Source: Sanguinoderma infundibulare (Eukaryota > Basidiomycota > Agaricomycetes > Polyporales > Polyporaceae). Taken from it: 64,000 bases of DNA. Position 1 is the stretch's first letter. Each line of letters begins with the position of its first letter. Shown here piece by piece: positions 1 to 10,795 of the stretch. The DNA lies in assembly GCA_032821775.1 (NCBI GenBank), contig JAVLRN010000002.1, positions 2,480,001 to 2,544,000 of the forward strand, written 5' to 3'. Both the position numbers and the translations under genes were made by a program. Under the pieces are notes generated by a model. That model was not told the origin of the DNA. It searched no databases and saw only the letters and a list, made by a program, of their open reading frames with translations.

Positions 1-406
1 AAATGAGAAGAGTGAATATAACCGTGATGCACTTCGCTAATTTCCTTGACACGTTGGCAGTGGTGTTAATAACATTTGTTTTGACCATTCGTTGTGATAT
101 GTGGGAAGTTTAAATCGGAGGATAACCTGGACTATCAAAACTTTGCAGTCAGTCATCGGAGAAGGGAAGGGCTACACCGTCTAGATCTCATTCATAGATG
201 TACATTCCTCTGCTTTTTGTCTCTCGAATGTATAACCGTATAAGTTGTCACCTTTGAGACTATGCGAATACATCGGGCACCAGAACGTTGAACGCTTTCT
301 AGAAGGGAAAATGTTCAATGTCGCACCGTTGCTAAAGCGCTAATCTAACTCACCCGAAAGGTGCAAGATACCCCGGTGTAGCTTGGAAGGAGTCACCGTG
401 TTCGCG

Positions 407-959
407 ATTACAGCCTCTTTCACATTGATACGGAAAAAGCGATTTTTTTCGCCTGGGCGCTTCAGGTCCCGGATGCCGTGCCGCTGAAGCCGGCGGGGAG
501 TCTCGGAATGTGCTTGCTGGCGCCTGTGTCCCCCTGAGTGCACCGCTTGCAATGCTTTGTGCAACCATCCTCCATCCACAAGAGCTGTCTAATAAAGTGC
601 CTTGTGGCCACCTTCTACTTATAACCTGCTGCCTGAAACCATCCCTGCGCCATCATTGGGGTTACAGCATGACAAGCATCCGAGATGTCAGAAACACTGA
701 GATCCAACGCATCAGCATGTTGACGAAGGTGTGCCTTGACTGAGGCAAATGCCATTTCGATCGGATTGGAGTCGGGCGAGTACAGAGAGAGGAATATAAG
801 CAAGAAATATGGTTTGCGAGCGATGCACTCAGTGGGACACAGGCGCCAGCGAGCACATTCCGAGACTCCCCGCCGGCTTCAGCGGCACGGCATCCGGGAC
901 TTGAAGCGCCCAGGCGAAAAAAATCGCGTTTTCCGTATCAATGTGAAAGAGGCTGTAAT
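407..959 (-). mobile_element. Tc1/mariner-like (IS630 superfamily) transposase fragment inside a large inverted repeat
   Basis: The minus strand at 615-803 encodes the C-terminal end of a DDE-type transposase: a YSPDSNPIE motif, then an alpha-helical tail ending in a GWFQAAGY-like stretch and a stop. This matches the end of the DDE_3 domain in fungal Tc1/mariner-like elements; the catalytic core upstream is missing. The fragment sits in the loop of an imperfect inverted repeat with arms at about 407-552 and 817-959, roughly 145 bp each with only scattered mismatches. The arms also read open in one frame, so they may themselves come from transposase-flanking sequence. The copy cannot make a functional protein. 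The family call rests on the C-terminal motif only. Confidence 0.7.
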
Positions 960-1215
960 AGATGTATGCTTCGAATCATGTTATGGTTCGTGTGGGCAAT
1001 ATTGGTCCTGGCAGTCAGCCTCATTGAGCGAGTCAAGGTCTGTCGACGTGTCAACTTGAAGCCTCTCTCCACATGAGTTATGGGTTCTCTAGAGGTGTCA
1101 GTGGAGGCACCGATCATCCTTCACAGGTCTAATATAAGTGCAATAGCTGTAAATAGTGCCCGAGGTACGCCGGTGCCACTGACGAGGCCGCACAGGCCCG
1201 GTACCGTTTACGGGT

Positions 1216-2174
1216 TACAGCTCTTTGCATAATTAATGCCCGACCAGCTCCGACTGACATGCATCACTTTCGACTCGAAAAACTCCAGGAATTCAGAAAA
1301 TTCGCTCCCACCCGTTCTGGATGTCCATCCGCTGCCATACTTTGCAAACGACATCTATGCATCTGTGAGAAACCCTCTGAAGTTGAACGGAAGACGTAGA
1401 GTCAACCGTTTCCGAGCTACGCCACCTTAGCCGATGAACGTAATACCCCTACATACCATCTGTTCTGTTGCTCGCCCACCCACTGGTTGGTGGATCGCTT
1501 GTTCATTGAGCATATTTCAGCTGTTCTGATAATGATTCTTTCAATAAGAGCAGCACAAACACCCCCATGATCAGAAAGGACGTTCGCCTCGTCCCCAGCG
1601 TATGAAGCGCCTATGACATTGAGACTGCGCTAGACTGTGCCGACCTCTTGCTCATGAACTACGTAGGCTTCCACTGTTTCATGACATAAAACCATGTTTT
1701 AGATACCACATGCCACTCTGAGATACTCACATTGTCAGAATTATTCCTTCCACGCTGAGCACAAATTCGAAGATCTCGCTCACAAATGGCAAGGAGATAT
1801 CGACAGGTAAGGGTGCGATTCTTGATCGCAGCGCATAATGCGGTTGTGTGGCAATCATCATAACATATACGACTATGTTATAGCCTCACCTCGGCTTCAA
1901 CGTCTTCGATGGTCGCCGCTCTCTCCTCGGCCTGAAAGCGCCATGAAGCGCCCGTGAACTCCGCCAAATTGCGGTCCACGGCCTTCGCGTTCCCAGCACG
2001 GTAAGACATAGAATAAAGTCCCTTTGAGCTTTTAAGCGTAGTACATGCTATGATATATGTGTTCGAGGAGACGGATAGACTTTTATGAATTTTCAGAATT
2101 TCTGGACTTTTTCGAGTCGAAGTGCGCAAGCGTCAATCGGGCATAAATTACGCAAAGAGCTGTAGTGCGAAGTA
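1216..2174. repeat. Inverted repeat, about 88-bp arms around about 780 bp
   Basis: The segment at about 1216-1303 is repeated in reverse complement at about 2088-2174. Both arms carry the string ACAGCTCTTTGC, a near-identical ATGCCCGA segment and a CGACTCGAAAAA segment. The 780-bp interior has no coding region I can assign. It could be a non-autonomous element with diverged terminal repeats, or two copies of a dispersed repeat in opposite orientation. I could not find a convincing target-site duplication. Confidence 0.55.
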
Positions 2175-2640
2175 CTCGTAAACCATATTGATACTACCAC
2201 ACGCGGCACCTGATATGTGGCAGCAACACGTCATCGCTGCAGTTAGGAGATGCTTGTATGGCCAAGGACTTACCTGTTAGTGAAGTCTTACACCAGTGCC
2301 AATGCTCGGACTCGGATCTAGGCAGCGGAATGCAATCAGTAGTTGCAGCGACCGGAATGCGGTGATATTCGACAGAAGATTCGTTCAGACCACTGGAATT
2401 GACAGAAGCGAGCGGGACGAGGACAGAAGCGATGAGATCCTTGGAATGCACAGAAGCGGGGAAAGAGCACTTACTTACCGGGCGCTTCGGGCTGTGTCGG
2501 GGCCGGGGCGGTGCACTCAGTGCGGAAAAGCCGTGTCGGATGGCGCTGTCACCGCTTTGTCTTTCCCATTATTGAATCTTACCGCAACGCACAGCATGAT
2601 CGGATGTTCAACAGCCGGGGCAGGACTTATAAATACGAGC

Positions 2641-3329
2641 ATGGAGCAGTCGACAACTCCTCGCAAGCCGTCCTCCGTAACATCCTCCGTAGCCCGAGCC
2701 ACTCCCACCACGACTTCACCACAAATGTCCGTCGATGTCATCACGTACCGGCTAGGCAAGGGCAACTACTGCTACATACTTCCCCCTAAATCTTTCGAGG
2801 TACGTCTCTGTCCATTTGCTTACTACTGATTTCTGACCCGATTCGATTCCTAATGCAGGATGGCATCCGATCCGCGAGAGAGAACTTTAAGGAGTTGACG
2901 GATATTGACCCTAGCCGCATCACCATCTGTGTCAACGGCGTCGTTGGTGGACAGCGGCAACACATCCGAATTAGCCCCAGTTCATGGCCAGTGGTCGTTG
3001 CCAAACTCCGTCCCTACGAAGTCCTCGATATCCTCATCCAACCTCACGCCATCCCCGATATCATCATCCACCCGGAAACGGACGTAGAGAAACTCCCCAG
3101 ATACGAGGATGTCCAGGAGAAGTCGGGATTGGACGACTTTCTCGCACCCTCATGCCACTCGTCTCCACAGGTCAAGACGATACCCCTCGAGACGATCCGT
3201 GCCGCTCAGAGATACCCCCGCCGAACACCATCGCCGTCACGCCCATCCCAACCGAAGAGCTCAAACAATTCGTCATTGACCGATATTGCGAAGAGCATCT
3301 TCGGTAGAGGCTCTCCCACTCCGTCGTGA
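2641..3329 (+). CDS. Small two-exon protein of unknown function
   Basis: Model join(2641..2799,2859..3329), 209 residues. A 59-nt intron with GTACGT donor and TGCAG acceptor joins the exons in phase 0. The N-terminal 30 residues are Ser/Thr-rich and probably disordered. The middle (about residues 30-125) looks folded, beginning with YRLGKGNYCYILPP and running through alternating hydrophobic strands. The C-terminal tail is Ser/Pro-rich and basic. There is no signal peptide or membrane segment. A TATA-like TTATAAATA lies only about 15 bp before the ATG, so the start could be downstream. I do not recognise the family. The clean intron and the folded-looking core argue for a real gene; it stands alone beside transposon debris. 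Confidence 0.6.
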
Positions 3330-5131
3330 TCTAATGACCCGTGTCCCGCATCACATATCCTGTCATTTCATCTTTGCAACATTGTATCATACGCACTATG
3401 GTCTAACCCAGGACTTTGCACTATAATCCCGCTTCTCGTCTTCAATGGATTTTACACTGTATGTAGATCTAGATGTTTGCTGCTATAGTACTACTATTCA
3501 CTTTCACATGTGTACAAATCATCAGATAGCCGCGGAGTTGTGTATGAACCGGTTTTTGACGTAGTTTACGTCGCTTTGGAGCAAAGCATGTTGCAGGCGT
3601 TTGGTCCAAGAACATGGCGATTACTGAAAGCTTAAGCTTAGATATTCGTGCGCGCTTACATCAGCATTGGTCGTGCACATAACATGTGGTTGCCATCCCT
3701 GTTGAGCCTCTTACACGTGTGCTCCCTCACAAACAACCACAATGCATTGCCCACATGAGAATACAAGAAGTTGGCATCCAAGTATGGCTATGCAACCATC
3801 TCGGAAGAATTCTAGAACCACAGAGACGCCGTTACAACATTCCTCGCAGTTGGACGACGCGCGTGTTTTACCCGGCACCGTATACCGGATCATTGGCAAG
3901 GGAACTGCTAATGTAGACAGCATGACGTATCTGAAAGTTCGGGACTGGATGGTCGCAGATGTTTGCATCCTGGTACCAGCGAAAGAAGCGTCCTTGCTCC
4001 AAGCGCACAATGTGCTTTGAGCTCTGCCCGGAATGTGGCAACTGGCCAAAAGGCTTTCAGTCAATATGTCCCGCGTGACCGGCCACAGACACGAGAAGAT
4101 CCGACGGTACTAACAGCTGTTCGCAAATCACAAGAACTGAGCCCGATCCATGACAGTCTTGCGCTGGGGAGATTCCCGGTCTCCGCGGACCCCGCCTTCT
4201 GCCTGCCCCGCCATGTCCAGACCCTCAGACTCTTTAAGCGGCTGAGAATCATATTCAGATACACCTCGCCCTCCGCTATGGTCTTTGCTGTCCGCGCACA
4301 GGTGAGCAACCTCCGGACAAGTGGCGATAAACGATAGCCATGGAAGATCGCAAGCAAAGGGCAGTGAAGGTTTTGCGTGGGGTTTTGACGGTCAAATCGA
4401 GGCCCGGGTCCTGTTTAGGATGGCCTGAAATGGCTGGAAAGGGCATCACATACTACACATTGCGCTGTTTCACGGGAAGTGAGAAACGTGACGGATCGGA
4501 CCTTCTCGTCGATGGCCAATGTTGGCCATGGTCAAGATTCATGAGTCATACCCATACAATAACATCCACTCACCAGGGTGCTCACCAGACCATGCTTCAG
4601 GCATGCTTCAGAACCTTGCTTGATTGTAGGGACCCTTTACACCTGACCTACGACCGGTCAGGAATTTCCATTGACAAACCAAGACGGCACGCACCGTATG
4701 TCGATTGACGTGCCGAGCGGTTAACCCACTTCAATACTCGCATCGGTTCAATCGAATCTCAATCGAATCAGAAATAAACGTCTCATTTGGCATGGATTAG
4801 ACCTGGCTGACCACATCCATACCCGAGGACTGGATGACGTCTGTTATACGTATCAGTCATGACAGGGAAGTGATCTACACCACGTTCGAACCTGGAGAGG
4901 CTAGGTAGGATTCATGTCCACGTATATCATGCGTTATACTACTGAACTAGGAGTTGTGCTACAGAAACCGCCGAAACATAAGTCAGGACTCAATTTCCGA
5001 ACCGCACTGGGGGCTCACCTATGCTATACCCTTCCTTTATCCAACACTCTCAAAACCCTACCCAAGGAAGGATGGAATTCACAGCTCGTGCATTGGACGA
5101 GCCACGCCTTCTAGCTTCCGCTGAATTCATA
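3330..5131. other. Gene-free interval
   Basis: No coding region can be supported. Short open frames at about 3.7-4.7 kb overlap one another on both strands and lack splice structure or recognisable motifs. The right end is the 3' flank of the minus-strand NAD kinase gene. Confidence 0.5.
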
Positions 5132-6542
5132 TCACGTCCGCTGGTGCCTTGTCAACGCTTTGCTCCGAAATGTTGCGTTGTATTGCAGCAAGTTGTTGAT
5201 ATCCCGGACCCAGTCATCCTCCTTCCCTGGGCCTGCGCCTTCCGCATCCTCTCGCATCTCATCGGCCTCGGTAATCGAGGACCGGTTGATGCAAGGTATT
5301 GGATATAGTGACGCACGCACAGTGACAGACTCCCCTGGGCTCAGAACATGGGATACTTGGCCATCCATCGAGAGCCCTGCAGCTGCGCGCGAGCGTTCAC
5401 TGATCTATATCCCATGAAAACCGGACCAGCACCCGTAGAATGCAACGTCGGGATGAGACAGTAGTCCAAGAGTTGAGCAAAAAACACACCTTCAAGGTGA
5501 TGGACGACGAGGAGGGGAACACGAGCGGGCGGAAGGACAAGCTTCGTGGACAAATTGGGGTTAGAACGATAGCACTCAAGGATGGATGCACGATGGGTCC
5601 TCCGGCGGAAAGCGAGTAAGCTGTTGAACCGGTTGGTGTGGATACAATCAGGCCATCTGACTGGGACATGAGTTGAAATGAGCCGAGTCTCTTCAACAAG
5701 CGGGCGGAAGCACCACGCACCACAGCCTCTGTGAGGTGCTGTCCGTCCACAAATACATCGATGGTATTCAAGTGGGGGCTGGACCCTCGGTGCAGTGCGA
5801 TCTCATTCATAACTTGCCAATCTGACGCGGGGGCCACGGAAATAAGTCATTTCTGGAGATTACTATCGCTCATGACGGCTTTGCGCACCTTCCACTTGTG
5901 TATCGATTCGATCACCGCCAGAGTCCTGAAACGTGCACGACAAGCGCATTCGATGGAGAACCGTGATATGCCCTGCGAACGCGCTGTCTATTGCTTTCGT
6001 GTAGTCGTCAATGTCTGGATGAGGTGGTCTGTAAGTCGCGATCATATCTACATTGAGGGTAGAACCATGTACGCACGGAATGGAAGCAAGAAGCCCAGTG
6101 TGCCCATTGAAAAGCTGAGCACTGGCGGCACAGCTCCAATCTTGAACAGTGACGACGCGTGAAGTATGGTCCCGTCGCCGCCCAGGGTAATAACGAGATC
6201 TATAGGCACCGCGTCCGGTCCTGTGCGCCGGACATGTAGTCATCCTCGATTGTTGCTCCTTGCGGGTTGACTTACCTGGACGCCATACTCGGACGCCCTT
6301 AGGAATGTCCACTCTGTCTTCATGAAAGATCCGGACTTTAGGGTACTTGGTCCGAATGTATCTACGTAGGTTATTCAGAACAATGACCCGTTCACGATTA
6401 TGCGTCTCGACACTCACGCGAGAAGGGTGTCAATAGCGTCGATTACGGCTTTTGTCCGGAGCTTGTTGACAATGAGCACAGATCTGGGAGAAATGCCATT
6501 GTTGACACGTCTACCTTGTGGGACATTCAGCCAAGTGCGCAT
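5132..6542 (-). CDS. POS5: NAD(H) kinase, Pos5-type
   Basis: Phosphorylates NAD or NADH to NADP(H) using ATP; Pos5-type enzymes supply mitochondrial NADPH. Model complement(join(5132..5404,5490..5821,5889..6014,6077..6220,6276..6361,6418..6542)), 361 residues; all five introns (55-85 nt) close in phase. Visible are the glycine-rich LGGDGT motif at residues 83-88, the [12 protein letters not shown] segment, NEIALHRG, the diagnostic [20 protein letters not shown] loop, [13 protein letters not shown], and a C-terminal block with YPIPCINRS and [11 protein letters not shown]. The [12 protein letters not shown] and DDWVRDIN features favour Pos5 over cytosolic Utr1. The start is the weak point: the first methionine in the open frame is used, but a mitochondrial presequence would probably come from an upstream exon I could not identify. 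Confidence 0.9.
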
Positions 6543-7311
6543 ATAAAGATTGGCGTAAACAACAAGATGAGGGAGAAGGAAGAATATATTGTGTATTACT
6601 ACGTGGCCTCTGGCAACCGTCCTTAAGGGAGATACAAAGCAACGAGAGGGACGCACGTTGCATATAATCGACATCCTAGAGCACCATCCAATCTTTGTGT
6701 AGCAATTATTGCGCGTCGTGGCGAAAGGTTTTGATGTAAAGCGATATGTGGATGTCGCCGAGCAAGCAGGGGGAGCGACGACGCAAGGACAGGGGAGAGT
6801 GGGCGCAGCGCACGCCACATTGCAAAACGGCGATGAGAGCCTACTATGCAAGCTCGCGCGAAGTATTGCGATCGTGATTTGAGCCCCCAGTGCAAGACGG
6901 CGCAGAAGGGTATGAAGACCAGGGACCAAGTAACGTTCGAGGACGTGAAACGTTGAAGCGCGGTAGGAAGGACTGAGCCACGTCAACGCGCGATGCCTTG
7001 ACAAGTGAGAAATGCGCTACTAGCAGGTTGACATAGACGGGGAGGACAGCGAGAAGGATGGAAGGCGGAGGAGAGCTGGATGGCAAGAGTCGGGCTGTCG
7101 GACGAAGGCGAGAGCAATCGCCCAAGCGCCTGCGTAGGCCGACGGCCTGCCGACAGCTTGATTCTGGCTGGATCTCGCCGGACCCGGCTGAGACTCACGG
7201 CCCACCACGCGTACGTCTGGTAACCAAACTTGCATTCTTTGTATACTGTACAAAACGTCGTAGAGCTATCATAAAGGTAGGTAACACAACCGATAACCTT
7301 CTCGAATACCC
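6543..7311. other. Interval upstream of the NAD kinase; possible missing 5' exon
   Basis: This holds the 5' flank of the minus-strand NAD kinase and the 3' flank of the Asteroid-like gene. Several minus-strand frames are open for 200-300 nt but are low in complexity and show no family motif. An unannotated first exon of the kinase could lie here. Confidence 0.4.
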
Positions 7312-10300
7312 TCAAGCCTCCATGTCCGCCAGGAGTCCAAACAATCCTCCCCTCTGTGCGTTCCCTCCACTCCTAACCGGCCGACCGCCACGTGTAGAAG
7401 GGGTGGAAGCAACCTCCACTGCCCGTTTCGTCTTCCTATGCGGGGGAAGGGCGTACGCATCCTCGAGTCCTTCGACACATGCTTGCCAAACATTGTCTGC
7501 AGGCTCCCAACCAGCAGGTATTGCTCGGCCGGTAAGGAATGCGTGACACCTTGCTCCCGAAAAGTGCCGAGCGGGGGTCGAGATAGTAGAAGAGAGGAGT
7601 AGTACTTGCGAAAGCTGCTCGATCGCCTCCAGAGCTGACATGATCTGCGCTACGAGCTGAATATGTCGTTCGACGAGGGCGACGGACTCTTTCCTATCCT
7701 CAACGCTCTGGTCAATGAACGGTACATGACCGTCGTCCTGCACTCGGTGAGAAAAAGAGGCTAAGACAGCTCTTGCTTCGCCTTGCGTCCACCGCTCTAG
7801 GAACCGTTCCTTGACGCCAGGGTTGTCCACAGACCGCTGGTGCATAGTGCGCACGACCCATCGCAGAGCCATCACACCGAGGAGATGGTCGTTTGGCAAG
7901 CCACAGACGGCCGCTAAATCGGACGCCAGGGCGCGCAATATCAGCGTCCGCCGTAAGTCGTATGGCCAGACTTGAGGCGGAAGCGTGCGGTTTGTACGTG
8001 GATCGGTTGGGGCTTCGAGAGCGACCTCCTTCAGTAGATCATCTAAGGACACAACATTGACTTCCTCCGGTGCGAGTCGCGTGCCCCGCCGAACGTATTC
8101 AACAACACGCTTCGAAAGTACTATCCGTTGGGCGCGTGCGTTGGAGGTCGACGTTGACGTGCAATGGACCTGCGCTGCGCTCCCGTCTTCATCTTCACCT
8201 TCTGAGCCGTCCAACTGCTTGAGAGCACCGCGCAAGCGAGCGAAGGCGTTGGGGATCGGTTCGACATCTGAATCGTTCTCCACGACATCGACGAGTTCGT
8301 CCCCATCTGACTCTCCATCCTCGTCTTCTTCCTCGGCCTTTTCTGGAGGTTCAGATGCGCTCGGCAATCCAGTGCCCTCGTCCAAGATGGTGTACGTCCA
8401 TTGCCGGATTGGTCTCCCGATGCTCTTCTGTACACTCTCCTTGTCCGGGTCCTCAAGAAACATCCGCGGCCACATGGTCCCGGTCTGCATGGTATCGAGG
8501 AGATGTGGATCAAGTGAACCTCGCCTATACGCATCCAAATATTTCTCCCTGACGACTTGCAGCGGGTCGTCGGCGTCCACCTCTTGCAGACTTCCTTCAC
8601 GCTCCTCTCGTGACGCCATCTCTTGGTCCCTCCTCCGCACTAGACCCGAGAGCATGCTGAAAAGCGGACAAGCATCCTGGACATGCAAAGGGCAGGCTCC
8701 CGATACCCACCGGACCCCTCCGAACTCCTCCTGGCCCTGTTCCATCCCATCCTCCACCTCGACTCTCGGGACAGCATACTGCAGGGTTGCCTCCACGATC
8801 CGTTCCACGATGGCGTCCTTCTCCCCAGTCGCGAATGTATCGAGTGGTCGAATGAGCAACGCCGTGACCGCTGCATCGATCAGGTCCATCACGCTCCCGA
8901 TGGTCCGCTTCCCTCGCTTCTTCCCGCTTCCCTCGCCCTCAAAAGCAGCAGAAAGAATGCCTGATAGCGTGCTTGAAACGCGTGTAATACGCTGTGCGAG
9001 GGTGAGCTGCCGTTGGAAGAAGAGCCGTTGGAGGTTAGCGCGGGCCTTTGAGCGGATTTCTGCAGTAGTTGCTGGTGGGGGAGCAGAATCATCCGATGTC
9101 GGCGCGCCAGTGAAATCGTTCCCGAGCAACGCACCAAGGAGGGGCAGTAGCGAAACGGGGATGTCGAGGTGCGCCGCAAGCGTCGCGGGACTGTACACGG
9201 TGAACGACAGGGTAAGCTTCCTGTCCGTGACTACGGATGCCTCGGAAGTAGGGATGGGGTCACTGAGAGCGTTCGGGGGAAGGATGCCCCTCCCTGCCTG
9301 TTGAGTCTGACTCGCCTGCGCCTGACGCCTTTTCTTCCCCTTGCCCTTCCTCACAGTCTGGAATCCGTCCTCATCATCTCCAAAGCCTGACAGGGATGGC
9401 GTCTCCGAGTCTCCAGCAACGGACACGTTCGAAGAAGGAACGCTGCCCTCGGCATCCCATGGAACTCCGCCGCCAAGAGAGGTTGTAAGGGTCCAAACCA
9501 TTTCATCAAGAGGAATGTACCCCCGATATCCCTCAGCGTTGAGCACGACAAAGTCGGAATCGCGGCCAGTGACGTACGCCTGCAGCCTTCCCGCGAGCGC
9601 GACGGCGTAAGGGTCTCCTTCTTCATCGGCAAAATGAACGTAGAGCGGCATCGCACTCGATTGATTTTGGTTCCTTGGCTGGGCTTGGGAAGCGAGGCGG
9701 CGGAGGGTATCGACACAGAGGCCGTACGCAAGTGGGGGGAGCATCGCACTCTCATGAAGAAAGCGAGGAGAGGAACGAGCAGCAGAAGAGGTCCGGAAGA
9801 AGAGGAGGCCAGACTGAATGTTGTTTTGAGTGATTCGCGAGATAAGGGTGGGGAATTTGAGGGCAGGGTAGGGACCTGAGTGTTACGGTGATATCAGTAT
9901 TTAAATTACTGGAACCGAAGGGAAGAGTGCCCTCCCAGTGTTGCACCGGAGGTACAATGCACACGATCGTGCGTCGGGTCCGGAAAGGGATGAGGACGCA
10001 GACCAAGTGCACCGACATGAAGGGAGGTGTATCGACACAAGACACGCACCGTCAAAGACGAAATGGACCTCCAACCCGACGTCTATCCATGCACGCACTA
10101 TGCGTTCGATGAGCTGCCCGAGCTGAGGATACTCCCCGCCAAAGACCCAAGGCAGGTCAGCACAATAGACGACTTCATAAATGAATCTGTGGACCAGAAA
10201 CATTCAGGTCAACTACGTAAGATCCAACGGGAGAACTCACGACCAAGCGTCGACTACGACCGGGATATGCTTCACATCATTTGCTTGAGGTAACTGGACG

Positions 10301-10359
10301 GTACAGGACAGGGTGCGCTTGTTCTCGCGGAGATAGCTGGTGAGGCCATGGACGCCCAT
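7312..10359 (-). CDS. Asteroid/XPG-N-like PIN-domain protein
   Basis: Model complement(join(7312..9875,10050..10186,10241..10359)), 939 residues, introns of 174 and 54 nt, phases closed. The N-terminus MGVHGLTSYLRENK is the classic start of FEN1/XPG-like PIN nucleases. VVVDAWSFIYEV, the ADLPWVFGGEY segment and a later FVVLNAEGYRGYIPLDEM segment match the Asteroid branch, whose members keep the fold but often lack part of the nuclease acid set. An LLPLLGALLGNDF segment near residue 325 corresponds to the helix-two-turn-helix edge. The rest is Ala/Glu-rich helix with acidic linkers. The 174-nt second intron is longer than most here. Whether it cuts nucleic acid cannot be told from sequence alone. 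Confidence 0.85.
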
Positions 10360-10795
10360 GCCAACGACGTGCACATCGACGTCGTCGTTCGGTACCTTCA
10401 GGTCGATACCTGCCCGAGGCGGGGTGGCAGCCAGCCAAGGATTACATAATCATCTTCATAATCGCCTTTATTTGCTCAAGCACAGCTCACGACAAATTCG
10501 AAGCAGAACTCTGGTTTTCGTCGTGGTACATAAATACATAGGCAAACTTCGTCGAAATCACCATACCCACAAGAACACGTGTGCAGCGCATTGGAACGAA
10601 ATATCTGGGAACGAGCTAGGTAGGGTAGACGTACAGCGAAAGTAGGAGGAGCGGGTAAGCGTTCGGGGCAAGGGAGCGAGGAGACCGGAGAGCGAGAAGA
10701 GGAGAGAGGATTAAGGACACAAACAAAAGTTGGGGAGGGGGGCGGGGACGAGGAGAGAAATGAATCAACAGAGAACGAACACAAGAGAAAAGCGT
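10360..10795. other. Intergenic interval between two minus-strand genes
   Basis: This is the 5' flank of the Asteroid-like gene and the 3' flank of the Bud4-like gene. The stretch at about 10,620-10,790 is purine-rich on the plus strand. No gene is visible. Confidence 0.5.

Noticed and set aside
3686..4708. Cluster of open frames between the small unknown gene and the NAD kinase
   Set aside because: Frames overlap on both strands, composition is random and no motif was recognised.
7985..9304. Long plus-strand open frame (about 440 codons) opposite the Asteroid-like gene
   Set aside because: It is the antisense shadow of a well-supported minus-strand exon; Ser/Arg-rich composition and no homology.
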